Part shown: piece after piece, positions 22,427 to 36,800 of the stretch
Layout of the letters: every line of letters starts with the position of its first letter
Numbering within the stretch: position 1 is the first letter of the stretch
Source of the DNA: Chaunax sp. Z400
Taxonomy: Eukaryota; Chordata; Actinopteri; Lophiiformes; Chaunacidae
Direction of reading: 5' to 3'
NCBI GenBank assembly: GCA_037577475.1
Contig: CM075202.1
Coordinates: forward strand, 8,108,001 to 8,172,000
DNA length: 64,000 nt
The notes under the pieces: model-generated
What the model saw: the letters and a program-made list of their open reading frames with translations, nothing else
What the model was told of the DNA's origin: nothing
The model's database searches: none
Made by a program: the position numbers and the translations under genes

Positions 22427-24985
22427 CTATTCAACTGTAGTGGAAATTACAAAAGCAAAGCAAACCATCGGATCTTCTGCAGAAAGGTTTAGCTGACTTG
22501 CTGAACACAGGTGTCACCAGTCCAGTAATGAAAAAGGTCACATTGCAGCTTGCTTCTTAAAAATGAATATACTGTTTAAGCAAATACAGTAATTTCATGT
22601 AATCATAATTCAAGTAAATTGTCATACAGTACAGATAAAAATAATCAGATGCTGAATTTTTTCCCCTTTAAGTTATTGAAGTTGCAATGTGTTGTCAATT
22701 ACATGTGTAGCTTTCACAAAGTTGGCTTGACAGCTGGACGTAAACAATTAATGCAGTAGTGTGTTTTCTCATGGTGGGATTTTTGACAAGAGCACAGGTG
22801 TAATTAATAATAATGCATAATAGCATTGGAGAACTTAAAGGGAACTCAGTCATTATTGATGGTAATTAATTCTCATCAATGCAAACCTTCCAGTGAAGAG
22901 GACCTAAGCTCAAGTCAAATAGTTAAAAAATAAAAATAAAAAAAAAGACTCGAGGTTTTCAAAACACTTCTGTCTTGACCTGGAAGGAAAACATGATGAG
23001 GTCAAGGACAGATGTGAGGGAGAATTCATAAGGATGTAGGAGGAGACAACGATGGAGCTAAGACAATCCGACTACCCAGACACTAATACTGCAAGGCATT
23101 GTGGGACGGCATGATCTCCTTGTTTCATAAAAGGATGGTCCACTGTGCTCTATGCGAAAATAAAACAAAATAAAAGGAAGAACTAAAATAAACCTGGTGT
23201 TTAATATGATCTAGACAGTGAATGTGTCTACACAACGTCAGTGTAATAACATTTAAACAATAATATGCTGGTTATGTAACTTGCGTAAATGGCTGTAACA
23301 TAAAACAAATATGTGAATATGGAGAATCCCTGCCAACAATACAATAAATAAATAAAAACACAAAAACGGCAACAAGAAGCAGCAAACATTACAACCACAT
23401 GTAAGCATCACGTTTTTTTTTTACTGTATTATATTCAGGAACACTAAAAAATTTGCAGTGTGCACATGAAATGCGACTGAGACTTTGAATGCATCTATCT
23501 CAGGCTAACACAAGTGCTGTAACACAAGTGCTGTAGTTTTGTTTAAACAATGACAGCATCACAATCATATCTGGTGTCATTTGGTCTTGCAGTCTATAAG
23601 ATTTTTATCAGATTTTTAATTTTGGCCCGTCATAAAGCTCAGGCATGACTAATAAGTAATGAGTAATGAGGCCAGTTCCTTCACAATGTTTGACAAAATA
23701 TGCAATACAAAGAAATTAAGCTATAAGCTATATTTTTGACTAAATTGGCAGCTAAAGCAAAGTGAAATATTGTTTCACAATTTAAGAAAGATATTCAATA
23801 TTTAGTTGAAATAGTTTAGTTGAAAACTTATGAAAAACGTTCTTAATTTAAAAGAACTGATGCATGTAATCCTTCTGTCTCTCCCAGCATTTCCTGACTC
23901 TTTCAAGCTTTTATTATCAACAGAAATGTCAAAAAATGTCAAGAATAACCTAAAAGAAACATTTAATAAAAGGAATGAAAAAAAGAAAGACCCTTTAATT
24001 GAGCTGGGTGGAATTTGTTTTTCCATTAACAAATTTTATTTGTTAATGGACAACATGGGTCCGCAACATGAGTCTGCGTTATTGCTAAGAAAAAACCCTA
24101 ACCCTTAATGAGATAAAAACAATTTAGCAAATATAACCAACGATATTTAACCATTTCCCTTTCATTATCAGTCAGTCTTCTTGTTCAAGTATGAAAGGTA
24201 TTTGTTATTTTCAGTGATGTGTTTCTTATGAAACCTTGAACCTTAAAACCAAACAGAATTCACAGTACAGTGCTAACTAGGTAGATGTGTTACTGTTCCT
24301 CTAACTCTGGCAAATCCCTCCCCTAAACATCCGATGTGTGTGACCGACAAAGGTCATTCTGTTTGTATGTCTGTGCAAAGCAAATAAGATAACAGCTGAG
24401 TATCTAGCAGGGGATTGGCTGAATACTATGAAGTACATGTTTAAATCAATGCCAGCTAGCTCTTATTTACAGTATCTGGTTTATGAAGGCAAAGACACAC
24501 ACTGTGCAAATCCCTGTAAGATTTCAAGGCTCTTCCAGTAAACTGAATTCAAACATATCAGGGTCGACTCCAAACCTTCACAGCTTGCAGCTGCGGCAAC
24601 AAAAACACTTTACGGGCAACATTATTTACATCATAATAAAGATTCTTCAGAATAAGCATCTAAAAACTGGCAGCATTTGCAGCGCTGTTTTGTGATTGCA
24701 GCGGAATAATTACAACTGAGGGACAAGATGTCAAAACCAATGAACTTCCTGCAGAACGCTGTAAACCTTTGCTGTAAACTTGAATGAAGAACGGATTGAT
24801 TGAAAATCCCTTAGTTCTCACGGTCTTCATCAGTATCACACTGACCTAACAGTAAACTCTGTTCTCAGTGAAATAGGAGGCATCATGTCGATGGAGCAGT
24901 GAGAGATGACAAAGACTCTTGTCGCTGGTTTCGTGGCTGTAAGTGCTTTTGCAACGAGCCTCCACATCCCTGATAGGTTCTCTCT
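22427..24985 (-). other. uckl1: uckl1 3' UTR / downstream sequence
   Basis: No coding exon recognised. It contains a perfect hairpin at 24022-24050 and several minus-strand AATAAA signals. AT-rich, as expected for a long 3' UTR. Confidence 0.45.
24022..24050. repeat. Perfect 12-bp inverted repeat (hairpin)
   Basis: Arms TCCATTAACAAA (24022-24033) and TTTGTTAATGGA (24039-24050) are exact reverse complements around a 5-base loop. On the uckl1 sense strand the loop and arm junction contain AATAAA (24040-24035). Confidence 0.9.
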
Positions 24986-27900
24986 TCAGAAGTCCATCCC
25001 TTCATCACTTTCACACCAGTCTGAAGGAGCGTCGGTGCCAAAGTAACGATCTCCAAAATTACCTTTGGAAACCATGAAAAGAACAATAAGTAAAATGAGA
25101 AAAGGAAGGGAGGAGGGAGGATGTTTTTTTTCTTTTTTTTAAAAATTTGTTCTGAACTGAACTAATTGTTGAGATTTCAAACCACACGTGGCTATTTTTA
25201 TGACCACCACTGGGCTCAATGAGCTTCCCTCATCAGATTTTGCGACAGAAGTGTGATTTCAGTGTTTGTTTACCTCTGAGCACCTCAAACTGATCCATGT
25301 TGTTGTCTTCTACTGACTGCTGATAAAAGTTTAAGATGATTATTAAAGGTTTGCTGTGGCTGGCTCTGGCCTAACTGAGTCATTGAGCTGTTACAGCAGC
25401 GTAAGGTCAGTTAGGTTACTGATCAGAACAGATTCTGCTGGACAATTCATGTCTAGTTTTACCTTCCGTTTAAAAATCTGCAGCATTTTGTAATTGTTTT
25501 GTTTAAATAAAGTACTACTTTATTCTCCAGGATGGTGAACGAAGGCAAAGTGTGTGAAGCCGCTTCTTTTAACTAAAAATTGAGGACGGGGGTTGGGGGG
25601 GAGAGGCCTCCTCACCGATGCCTGGTATGATGTGGAACTGGTCGTTGACCTCCTTGTCCACAGCGGTGGTGATGATGCGGACTTTAGGGAAGGCATAGGC
25701 CACAGAGTGGACGCCCATTTCTGCCATTAGCAAGGACAACAGGAAGATCTTATCTTCTGGTACGTCATGGTCCTTTAAAACAGGCAGAGAGAGATTTGGT
25801 GGTTTAATCAATCTTACATACATTTACATCAAACGACAATGTGAAGTTTTTCAGTGAGGGAATTTTTGTTTTTTGTTTTTTTTATCAGCCGTAGAGCTGA
25901 GTTGACGTACCAGCAGCACTCGGACGGCCATGAGAGCAGCAGCTCCGGTGGACACGGTGCTGTCCATCAGGATGACGTAGTCTTCACTGATGTCTTTGGG
26001 CAGACGAAGGTAGTGAAGCTAAAGGAAAGAGATGTCACATTAAAAAATGTGCAGATGTTCTCATAGTCACTACCAGTAACAATCTGTTATGAGCTAAATC
26101 CATTAAATAACTGCAAGAAAGATGGACATCGACCATAGACCATACCGTAGAAGAATAATAGCAGAATGAAATAAAAATCAAGTTCAGATGTGCCAAAAAT
26201 GTAAAAAAAATAAAAATAAAAAAAATAAGCAAAGTGAAGAAAACAATCATGAGATGCAAACCTCTAGGGCCCCGAGAAGATACGTATGAAATATCATTCA
26301 ACTCTGACGCTACATCTTCACTCAACAAATTTCATTTCATCTTTGATGAGGTTATACCATTTCTACAAACTCCTTTCATCAGAAGAAGAAAAACGTAACT
26401 AATCTCTAAATCCACAATGTAAATCTGACACTTGTTACTGAACCTTTAAATGAATCCTTTTGTACTTGATGTTTCCGTGTGCAGGCTGTGATGTTTGAGA
26501 CTCACATACCTCTGGTTCACCTGTGTCATGATTGGTCTGGATGAGGATCTTTCCCAATCGGATGTCCTTACAAACAGCCATCAGAGCCTGCTCCATGGTC
26601 TCCCCTGCTCTCAGGATGGAAACACCTGTGATCTGCAAAAACACACACGAGGAACTGAATATATATATATATTTACTGGGATATTCATCTTCACTGCATT
26701 TGAGGACACTAAAAGGTCAAAGTGATGATCTTTGAGCACTTAACAGCTATATAAGCTATAATAAAGCTGTGAATGAATGAAGTTGATACACCTCTTTGTG
26801 CTGATTTGTGCAGTAAGCTTCATAACAGGTCTTCAGACACCTATGGGTGACGTCAGAGGGACTACGCCCATATTATATGCAGTCTATGGTTTTACGCACT
26901 TGTTAAAAGAACCACAAAGAGGATGCAGAGAGGCGAAACACCGAACACAGATTGAGCTTGGAGACCACAAAGATAATTCAGTGTTACCTTAATTTTAAAA
27001 AAAGTAAACAGGAGCACATCAGCAGACTTACTCTTTTACCGCTCAGCCTCTTGCCGTCATACACACTACCCTGTGGTGTCTCCACTGATACTGCCTGGAG
27101 AGGGAGAAAAGGAGCAAAAAACACATGCATTAAAATCTATTTTGTCCACCTGCTACTGTGATTGCTGTCACTTTAACAATTATACCCGTCGTCTGGGTGT
27201 TTAGAGCACTAGATCATAGAGATTATATAATGCACTTGTTTATTCCATTCTGTAAAAAGGAAGGAGCAGATTAACTCACTTTCACACATGGGCTAAAACT
27301 CACCTTGAGAGGCAGGAAGGAGAGGGCATGCTCTATCAGAAGCCTCATTAATCTCTTGGAGTAGAAGATAAACTCATCTCTGTTCGTCTCCTTGTTCCTA
27401 CACAAAGACATAAGAGGTCAGGAGCGATGAGCATGAAAAAGAAAAAAAATAGTGAAAGCTTTCCCCACACTAAATCCTGATATCTCGCCCTCTGATGCTT
27501 CGATTTTTAGCATTTAAATGTCTGCCTATTTTATGAGCATCACTGAATCATCAGACTAAACTTGTCTTTGACAAAAAGCAACTGTGTTTTAAGCAGTTTT
27601 AAGACATTACTAGTGAAATGTGTGTGTGAGTTTGCATGCTGACCTGATGATGGTGTGCATGCCGCGGACCTGGGGTGTGCTCTCCATCACGCTGAGGGTT
27701 TTGGGTAAGGGTTGTCCCTGGTGAGCCGAGGCCAGGGCCGATCTGTGAGATTCAAACATATGCAATCAAAGAGTGACGTCCAGGCAGGAATGATCTGAGA
27801 TGATAACGTAACATGCTGTAGCAGCAGACTGGGACTCCCCTCCAACCACAGATTTTCTCAATCAAATATTAGCCTGGTTTTGTGGGTTTAATTTTGGTCT

Positions 27901-30817
27901 CCTTTCAGTTTTTAATTCTGAATTAAACTAATGATTACTTGAGCTGGCAGTTGGTATTACTGCCTGTTAATATGTGTCTTTTTTTGGACCTAAATTCAAC
28001 GCTGTGTTCCCTTTAGATTTACACATTTGTCAGGGTTGGATATCTGCTGCAGGAGCATTTAGACAATAATGAAAACCACTGAAACCACAGATAAGGTTCA
28101 GGTTTTAGGCTAAGCAACTCTTTAAAGGCCAGTATTGACAGCAGAGATTAGTCATGCATATACTGATACAAATGGTCAGACTACTCAAGTGTGAATCGAT
28201 AATCGATGAGCTGAAAAATGGCAGCGTACAGACAGCCTTCATCATCAATAAACCATCTCCTCCATTCTGCAGCTCTGCAGTGAAGCCCTTATGTGTAGGG
28301 CTTTTTTAAAATTTTTACAAAGCTTGTAAATGCAGAGGAGGAGGAAGACGACTGTGTGAACTGAATCTGATGTTCCACTTTTGGGGACTTGCACTGAAAT
28401 GCACCAGGTGACTATGGCAAAGGAAGGTTTACTGTAAAAGTAGCTGGAAGCTCTGTGTCGTTACTGCCAGGCAAACATCTGGGAACAGACACCAACAGTG
28501 TGACATCACCTTAAGCTAACAAAATGCAAAACATAATAATGCAATTCTGAAAAAAAGCGCACGTGGCAGCGAATACACTTTCATACACATGATGGCAATG
28601 TAAAAGAGTGATAATACAATGTGTTTGCTGCATGCTCTGTCCCCACCCTAACAGAAATAAAACATGCTTTTGCTTTTACACTCAATTTCAAACAGGTTTA
28701 ATGCTTTCCTGCCAAAACAACTTGAGTGTCATCATCAAATTTTGGTCACGAAAGCCATCAAAGAGAACAAATAAGCATGGCGGCTTTTGTGAGCATTCAG
28801 TTAAATGTGCGCAGCCTCTTTAAGCAAGTCAAAAGAAAAAGACCAGAGTGCATCAACACTACAAATTTCAACACTAAAAGAGGATGCAAAAGGTGAGCCT
28901 CACATATCCCAGCGGAGCTTCCTCTGAAGAAGGTGACAGATAGTCATTTGTTGAGATTAAGGGATAAAAAAAAAAAAAAAAGTGAGGGCAAAGGAAGAGA
29001 CAGAAAAAATAGAGGAAGAACAACACACCCCAGACAAGAGGAGACAAAAATAAAGGAGAAGTAAAGGAGAGAAGAAAAGAAGGGACAGCATTAGAGCAGT
29101 AAAACAGCTCCACTACCTCACTGCCGTGCAAGAGTGAACACATATTTTATGGTTCAGGGCTGAGCAGAAAGCTCAATTCAAGTTGTATGTGACTCAGTTC
29201 ATTCACACTCCAAGCAGGCTACCTCAGCTGAAAATACAGATTAGTCTTCCTTAACTACCCAGGTGGGTAAAGAGGTTTACATACAGCTGGTATGAGACTC
29301 TAGCCCTGCACATTGAACAAATCCCACTGAGACACTGATCCTTTTATGTGGACGGCAGCTTTTTTTTTAAATGGTCCCATATTGCACATTTCAGAGTTTC
29401 ATTCAGGTGTTTGTTTGCAGCATCACTGAGTGTTTTAGTCCTCTGGATTGAATGATGCAATGCACTAAGACCTGATCTGCGGCCTGATGTTTCAACTGCT
29501 GTTATTTGCAAAAGGTGCATGGTGACTATATGTATTTTAAAAAAAAAAATCTGTTGTTCACAAAATGGCCTGGCTGTAGGTTGGTGTGATTATGTGGACA
29601 CTAATCATCCAATGTTAATGCAGTACTCCCTGGTTACCATGGCCACTTGGGGGCAGCAGAACAAGCTGTAAGCTCTTATGGAACATATTATCATCTCATC
29701 AGGTAACATGTACCATGCCAGGTAACATGCTAACATGTTAGTAAACATGTTAGCGAAAAGTGGTGTAAATTAATAGCATTTTTTTTCATAGCAAATTTCC
29801 ACAGTATTTGATGATATTTTGATATATTTACTTATGAATAAAAGAACAAGCACAGATAATGTGTTTAAACAATAAGATTGTGTTTTTCCATTGTAATGCA
29901 TCATAGAGGGAGATTCTAAAGTAACAGAGATGATCAGTGTGAGCAGTGAGTGTAAAGTAAGTTAACCAGACAGATTGGTTGATGGTTTGTTCATTAGTAA
30001 AATAAATTTAAAATATCTAAATATATTTCCGTTGGTTTTCCAATGAAGTATAGTTGTGAATAAATTCAAAGCGGGAAACAAAAGGAATGGGAGAAGATGT
30101 AGTAATAAAAAAAAAAAAAAGGAACATTCATACCTCACAGTGATCTCACGCTGGAATGGTTGCACAGAATTCACGCCAGGCAAGGACGGTCATGTGTGTA
30201 CACACGTGTGTGCAAACAGTGAGACACATGAGGAAAAAACAACATGAGATAAGCCAATCTGCAACACAATCCCGCCCAAAGAGAGCCAAACATTTAAAGC
30301 AAAATGAATGTTTGTTCAAATCTAGCATTAAAATATGAATGTTGGGCTTCCCAAAGTTCCCAGACATGCTATTTCCTCTGTGAGGCTGTGCTGAGGCAAA
30401 GTAGCGGTGCTTTAAAAATTCTGCAGGCGATCATGCTCACACTAAATATGTTAACATGCTCATGTTTAGCAAGTATAATGTGACCGTCTCAGTTTGATGT
30501 GTTGGCATGCTAACACTTGCTAATTTGCACTAAACACAAAGTACAGATGTTAGGAAAGTCTGTTTTGCAGGAATGTGCTCATCACATAATAACATTTTTT
30601 TTTTTTAGTTGATAATGGTGCTACATAATGTTAAAGGGTCACCAGTGTTATTACAATTCATCCTGAGGGTAACATGAATATCTGTGCACAATTTTGGGGC
30701 AATCCATGCTGTGAATGTTAGGATATTTTGTTGGATGAGTGAAAACGTTGAGTTAAAGTCTGGGGATCACCACACCACTGGATGGCTAAATAGCAGAAAC
30801 AGGACAGCGTCACGCTA

Positions 30818-30875
<58 letters not shown>

Positions 30876-33800
30876 ATATGCATCAAATACACTGGAGGTG
30901 TCGTGAATGTGACAGATGTGTTCGACTAGCGGCACTGAATGAATATGAAGGTGGAACAGAGCACAGTGTGGTTCAGGTCATAAAGTGGCTGGCAGGGCGG
31001 TGAGGTGAGGAAAGAGGGAGGACACCTGTCCTGGCTTTATGTGCTAGCTAATCTCACGTATCTACACCACTGTGTCAAGTTCACTGAACTATAGAAGGGA
31101 CATAAGGGTATAATGTGACAGGGGAAACTCCTGAGGCAGATTTTTGATTGACTGAGAAATTCAATCTTTGGTTTGCTTTTATTGTCATTTTATCATTTTG
31201 AAGGATGACTGTAGTTCACTATGCTTGACTTCCTCGTGCTTTTTGAGTCTAACAGGTCATGAAGTTCAGAGGACAGTGAAGGTTACATGGCTTCATCCAG
31301 TTTTTCCACCTGCAGAGAACAGCAGCAAAGGCTAACCATCACTTAGCTTCTTCAACCAGCAGAGGGCGCAACACATAAAGCCATATAATGAACAGCAGGG
31401 GTGATGAGAGGTTGGTAAAAAGCATCAGCAGGTGCTGAGGCAGACATGTTAGTAGATTTCATTGATACTGAGGAACTTGTCATCATTAAGGATTTTTTTA
31501 TGAGATAATAAACTTGACAGAAACACTTGACTGTTTTGTAATCGAATTTCTGAGGGAGGGATGCAAACTAATCATGTGAAGAATGATTGACATTTGTTTT
31601 CTACATGTCCAATTGGAAAATCAAATCCTTTTCTTTTCCTCTGAAAAAGGAGTTCACCTCATATTGGAATAGCCATTACAAAGACTTGCAATCTGTAAGG
31701 GTACAAATGACCAAGATACACCGCATGTTCAGCTGAGTCAGTAAAATCCTGTTCACTCTCACACAAAACCAGAAACGAGTTCAGATCCTTACCTTCTCCA
31801 GCTGACTGTGAACGTGCTGAACAATCAAATCCAGCGCCACAAAGTTTTCTCCACCTGTAAGTAAGATGAGGACGCAAAGGATTTATTGAGACTTTTTTTT
31901 TTAAACATGTATGTTAAAAAATGTTGCATGTATGTTGTTCAGTCTTGATATATAATATCAATAATAAGACCTTTTCAAACCAAACCTCACTGACCTCTGG
32001 GCACCACGATATCAGCGGCCTGCACCGTGGGCTCGATGTACTGCTCAAATGCTGGCTTTACAAACTTATTGTATTGTTTGATGATGCCGGTGATGTCCCG
32101 TCCACGCTGTGAGATGTCCCTCTTCAGCCTCCGTATCAGACGGATGTCAGAATCCGTGTCCACGAACACCTTCATGTCTAGCAGCTGCAAGACAGGACGG
32201 CATTTTATCTGTACTACACTTCTATATACACACATAAAATTACAGTGATTGCGTTTCCCAGAATGCCGATGGGTAATTACAGCAGCTGTATAATATTGTA
32301 TTAGCACAAACACACGTAGAGAACACAACAACACAGGTAACATTTTTTATCGAGCTTCACAAAGGCTTACTTTTAAAATGATATCAAAACGCTTATGGCT
32401 TAAAAGTCAAGTGTGTAGGATTTAGAAATTCAATACAATCATAATTATGATCTCATTTGCATATAATCTCCTGTAACAGTTCATTTGAATGATATCTATA
32501 GAGGGAGCGGGTCCTTTTCCTCAGAGTAGCTTTGTCAGGTTTCTACAGGAGCCCACAAACCAAACACTGATCCTAGAGGAAGTTTCACATTTTTAACGAC
32601 CGCTACAGTTTCTACTACACACTTGGAAAAGGGGGTGGGAGGAAGGGATTGTTAATTAGTATATTATAGTATATTATTAATCTGGCAACTATTTCCTAAT
32701 TGCTTTCAAAGTAAAATGTCCCATGTTTACAAGTTTGGTCTCTTAATGATCATCAAAATTCCCACAGCGCAAGACGAATTATTGACACTGCTTGACCAAA
32801 ATTCGTAAACATAGAAATTCAAAACATAGAAAAGAAAGAAAAGTTTTTAAAAATTCAGATTTGGGAAGCTGAGATTTTTTTTTCTATTATCAAACTGTTA
32901 ACAATCTGCAGATTATTACACTGAACTCTACTATATCAAGTATGTATTGTGTAAACAGTATAAATGTATTAAAGGAGCGATGAACACATGACATATTCCT
33001 TCTCTGTTTATTGCCAAAAGAGCCCAAGACTGGGTTGCTTGACTACACACTGAACGTCAAAGAAAAAGCGTTTTGGGTCGCTTCCAAGATTTGACATTTT
33101 TACAGCTGAAACGTCATGTTCAGGTCAGGACATATTGGAAGAGTCGAAAGAGCAAACAGAAGAGACATCCATTATCACCCTCGTCCTCACACAAAGAGTA
33201 AGTCAGCTGCTGATCTGCCCAGTAAGCTCCATTAAACTGAAGCTCAACTCAGCAAAACCAGGGAAAAAAAAGAAAAGAAAAAGAAATCAATGAGCCAGGA
33301 TCACAATGGAGGAACAACAAAGAGGCAACAGCGTCGTGCACCAAAAGGACTATTGATGACTGCTGAGATGAAAAGAAGTTTGTGAGTGATTTAGGCGAAG
33401 ACGACGGTCAGGGTGCAGGTATAACTCAGTTGCACAACAAGCCAGTGGATTCTGTCTGCTATAAATCTGAGAAGCTCACCAACCAAAAGAAGCCATGTTG
33501 CTGTATAAGCACAGCTGTCGGTCTATCAGAGGAGGTGAATGAGGAGTAGATTGTGCCCAAAGGTTAGAGGGCAAGGCTGCGACTGTACGTCATCATTTCT
33601 AAACTACTCCGACTTTCGTATAGGTATAAAATATGACATTATATTGGTATTAGTCAGTTACATTGGTCCAATGCAAATAATGACAATGACACAAATACAG
33701 GGTAAATATAATGTGGTTACATGATATTTCCAGACTGAATGATCATTCAAGATAGTTTCTTGGGTTGCATTAGTAACAATAATGACATGGATAAGTCAAT

Positions 33801-36800
33801 TAGAAAAGCACACCTGCTACGCAAAAATGATGACAAAATGTGTAACGTTGATACTATAGTAATAGATACATAATGTGTCTCTTTGGCATAATGGCATGAA
33901 ATTCAGAGGGTACAAAACACAGGATTCACAGAACACGTGCCAACACAATGGTAATTATGTGAATATCTGTGAAGCGCTGGGCTAAAAATGTGTTTGGAGA
34001 TCTGTCTTTTATAGCTTTCTTACTTTCGATGTTATGAAAAGCAGTAATTTCATTGTTTTAAACACGCGGTATTGAGAAAGTATCCAAGTATCAATACTTC
34101 TGAGAGCTTCGCAGTGGAGGTGAAAGCTAGAGGTGAGAGAATAACCCAGAGGGTCATCAGAGTTTACGTTGGCATTTTCTAGACACGTCTGTTGGAAAGG
34201 CGCGTTGAGTTGCATCATGGGAATTGTAGGAACAAATGTTTTTGGAGCTTGAACAGTATGAGGGTCTATAAGTTAAGGATATGTTAGCCTCTGCTGCTTT
34301 GATTTGGAGCACTTTTTTTTAATCTGTCTCTTGTGGGTGGAGGTGCAATAACAATAAAGAGAGCAGCACTTTAAATACATGGAGAGAAAAAACAAGCCAC
34401 TTCATCGCACTGATTCTGAATTGCTGTAAATCGAATTTTGCTGTGAAGCAGTGCTACTCGTATGCGACGCTGCCTGCAATCTAATACCATAAAGGAAAAA
34501 GCCACTTAGGTATATTATCTGTGTTATAAAATATGTAATCGGTGACATATTTCTGCTCTTCTATTGTTTTCTCTCTGTACACATCATCATAAAATACAAT
34601 CCTGGCATCATCTATGTCTGTATGCAACACCTCAGTTTCTCCACCCAGACTCCATTACCATATCAGATTAGCAGCTATAACTGACTTCAATTACCAGAAT
34701 GGACACAAACACTATAAATCACACCGGACAATGCCTGTTATTAAGTGAATCAGAGGGTAATCCACTACACAGCTGCGTCTCAGGGGAGGATGTGGGCCTT
34801 ATCATCACGGTCCAGCACACATACTCACATTACAAAGGGCTGAGGAGAACAATGCGCAGCAGCAGTCGGACCAGTCCGCTGTAACTCCCCTTTTAATTCA
34901 AATGGATTTCCTCTGAACCTCAACAGCATCATTATAAAGACTGCAGAATTCATTCTGCACCTCATAAAGCAGCTCTCCTCCTCACACGCAAAAACACGGG
35001 TGTAAAAACACAAGCTTAATATTTTTGAGCGAATCTTCTTTTGAGTGTTTTAACATGTCCGATTTTTTTTTTTGTTTTCACATTTTCGTGTAGATTTAAA
35101 TGGACATCGTGTTTTAAAATAACATAAAATAAGAAGTAAATTTAGAAAAATAAATGGCTGAAGATAATAAAATGTCAGCATGATATTGTGAGAGAGGAAA
35201 ACTGACTGAATTCTGTTTAATCGAAGGCTCAATCTTCTCTGTGACTGATATGAAATATTTCAACACATAAATTCACGGTTAATTTCGTGTTCAAAATGGC
35301 TGAAGGTGTTAAAAAAAATCTCAGACTTGAGTGTTTGCCAGCTGCTGATCATTCACTGCCTACTGTAAGTTTTTAATTTCAAGTGATCAGTTTGGTTTGC
35401 TTGTGTTTGATTGACCATTGATTTTTGGAGTACATCCGCAAGGGGTAGATTTTCCACAATTTTTTAAAATTTCTTTTATCATTGTGAGAACCCTGAGGGC
35501 AGGGCAGGGCATTTTGATGGTGCATAAGTCTCGACTGTTGGGCCTATTTGCTCTAATGAGCGCCTTTCTGATTAATGGGGCATTTGATGCGTGAAACATT
35601 TCAGGCAGGAGTTAAAAATAATACGAATGAGGAAACAGTAGAGCAGAATATTCTTACCTTCAGCAGCTCCTTGTTGGCAAAGGCGAGAATGCCCTCAAAG
35701 ATGACCACATTGGCCCCGTATATGGTTTTCTGTAGGGAGGAGCAAAGTAATAGTCCACCTTAAAACAAAACTCACAATCATTCATGCATGTTGAAGGCGT
35801 TAATGGTCATTGTGTTGATCCTTCCTCCTGTTTACACACACAAACGTATTCATCAAATGTTCATGTCCTTCACTGTGATCTGATAAACCTCACCGCGAAC
35901 CCACTTTACTACCAAGCAGATCAAGTGAGTGAGAGAGATTAATCACCGTCTCAATCAAAGACGATATGGTGCCGAGTCTGTCACAATCCTATTACCTTCC
36001 TCTGAGCAGCTTCATGCTAAAGTCAATGGACTGGACACATTGGTATTGATTTGGAGTAAGAGAGGGAGAGAACCAGAGAGGAGGAACTAAGCGAGAGAGA
36101 CAGAGAGGTCGTGTGTGAAAAGCAGGAAGTGAATTCTAAAGGAACAGAGCCTTAATCGATGTGTTCATTTCCACACTCTTTTGCAAAGGCATGATTTAGT
36201 GGATCTTAAGCATGGTTAAGAGTGGGTGCATTGAAGAGAGATAGACCTCCAGTTTTACCATAGAAGAAGAAAAAACTGTGCCATCTCCTTCTTTGATTGA
36301 ACTGGCGCACACACAGCCTGAAGTTAGCTGGTCATCGCAGTTTCCGGCACCCTAAGGGTCTGAGGTTTAATTACATTCAGCCCAGTACAAAAGGCCTGTA
36401 AAATGATTTCAGACTCACAAGTCATGATAGGCGATTTCCCATGTGGTGTTGCTTCTTTCAGCCATGAAATTACATTGCAAAAGAAGCAGAGGAGTTGTCA
36501 GACTGCTACACAGCCAGATTGATTTTTCACAACACTTTGAGTAAGGGGGGGGGGGGAGATTTGTGCTCTTTGCCTGGGTTAATGTCCTGTACACTAAATC
36601 CTTAATAATTAGCAAATTAGCAGGCATTTCAATTGGCATCAGCTCAAACGACAAATACATCCCTTGAGAGAGTTCAGTGATATTTAAACTGCAGCAGTAA
36701 TGTTATCCAGTAAACTAGAGGAAAAAAAGGGAGAGTTTACTGCTTTTATTTTGGCGATCATTAATTATCCTCTACAAACTGTAGCCAGCATCGGAAATAT

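Larger units (their letters stand above)
28924..31792 (-). other. uckl1: uckl1 intron 7
   Basis: A 2.9-kb intron before the microexon. It holds the TG microsatellite at 30821-30874 and a repeat copy at 30436-30745. The rest is unremarkable AT-rich DNA. Confidence 0.65.

Noticed and set aside
24096..24107. Telomere-like CCCTAACCCTTA
   Set aside because: Fewer than two units; chance level.
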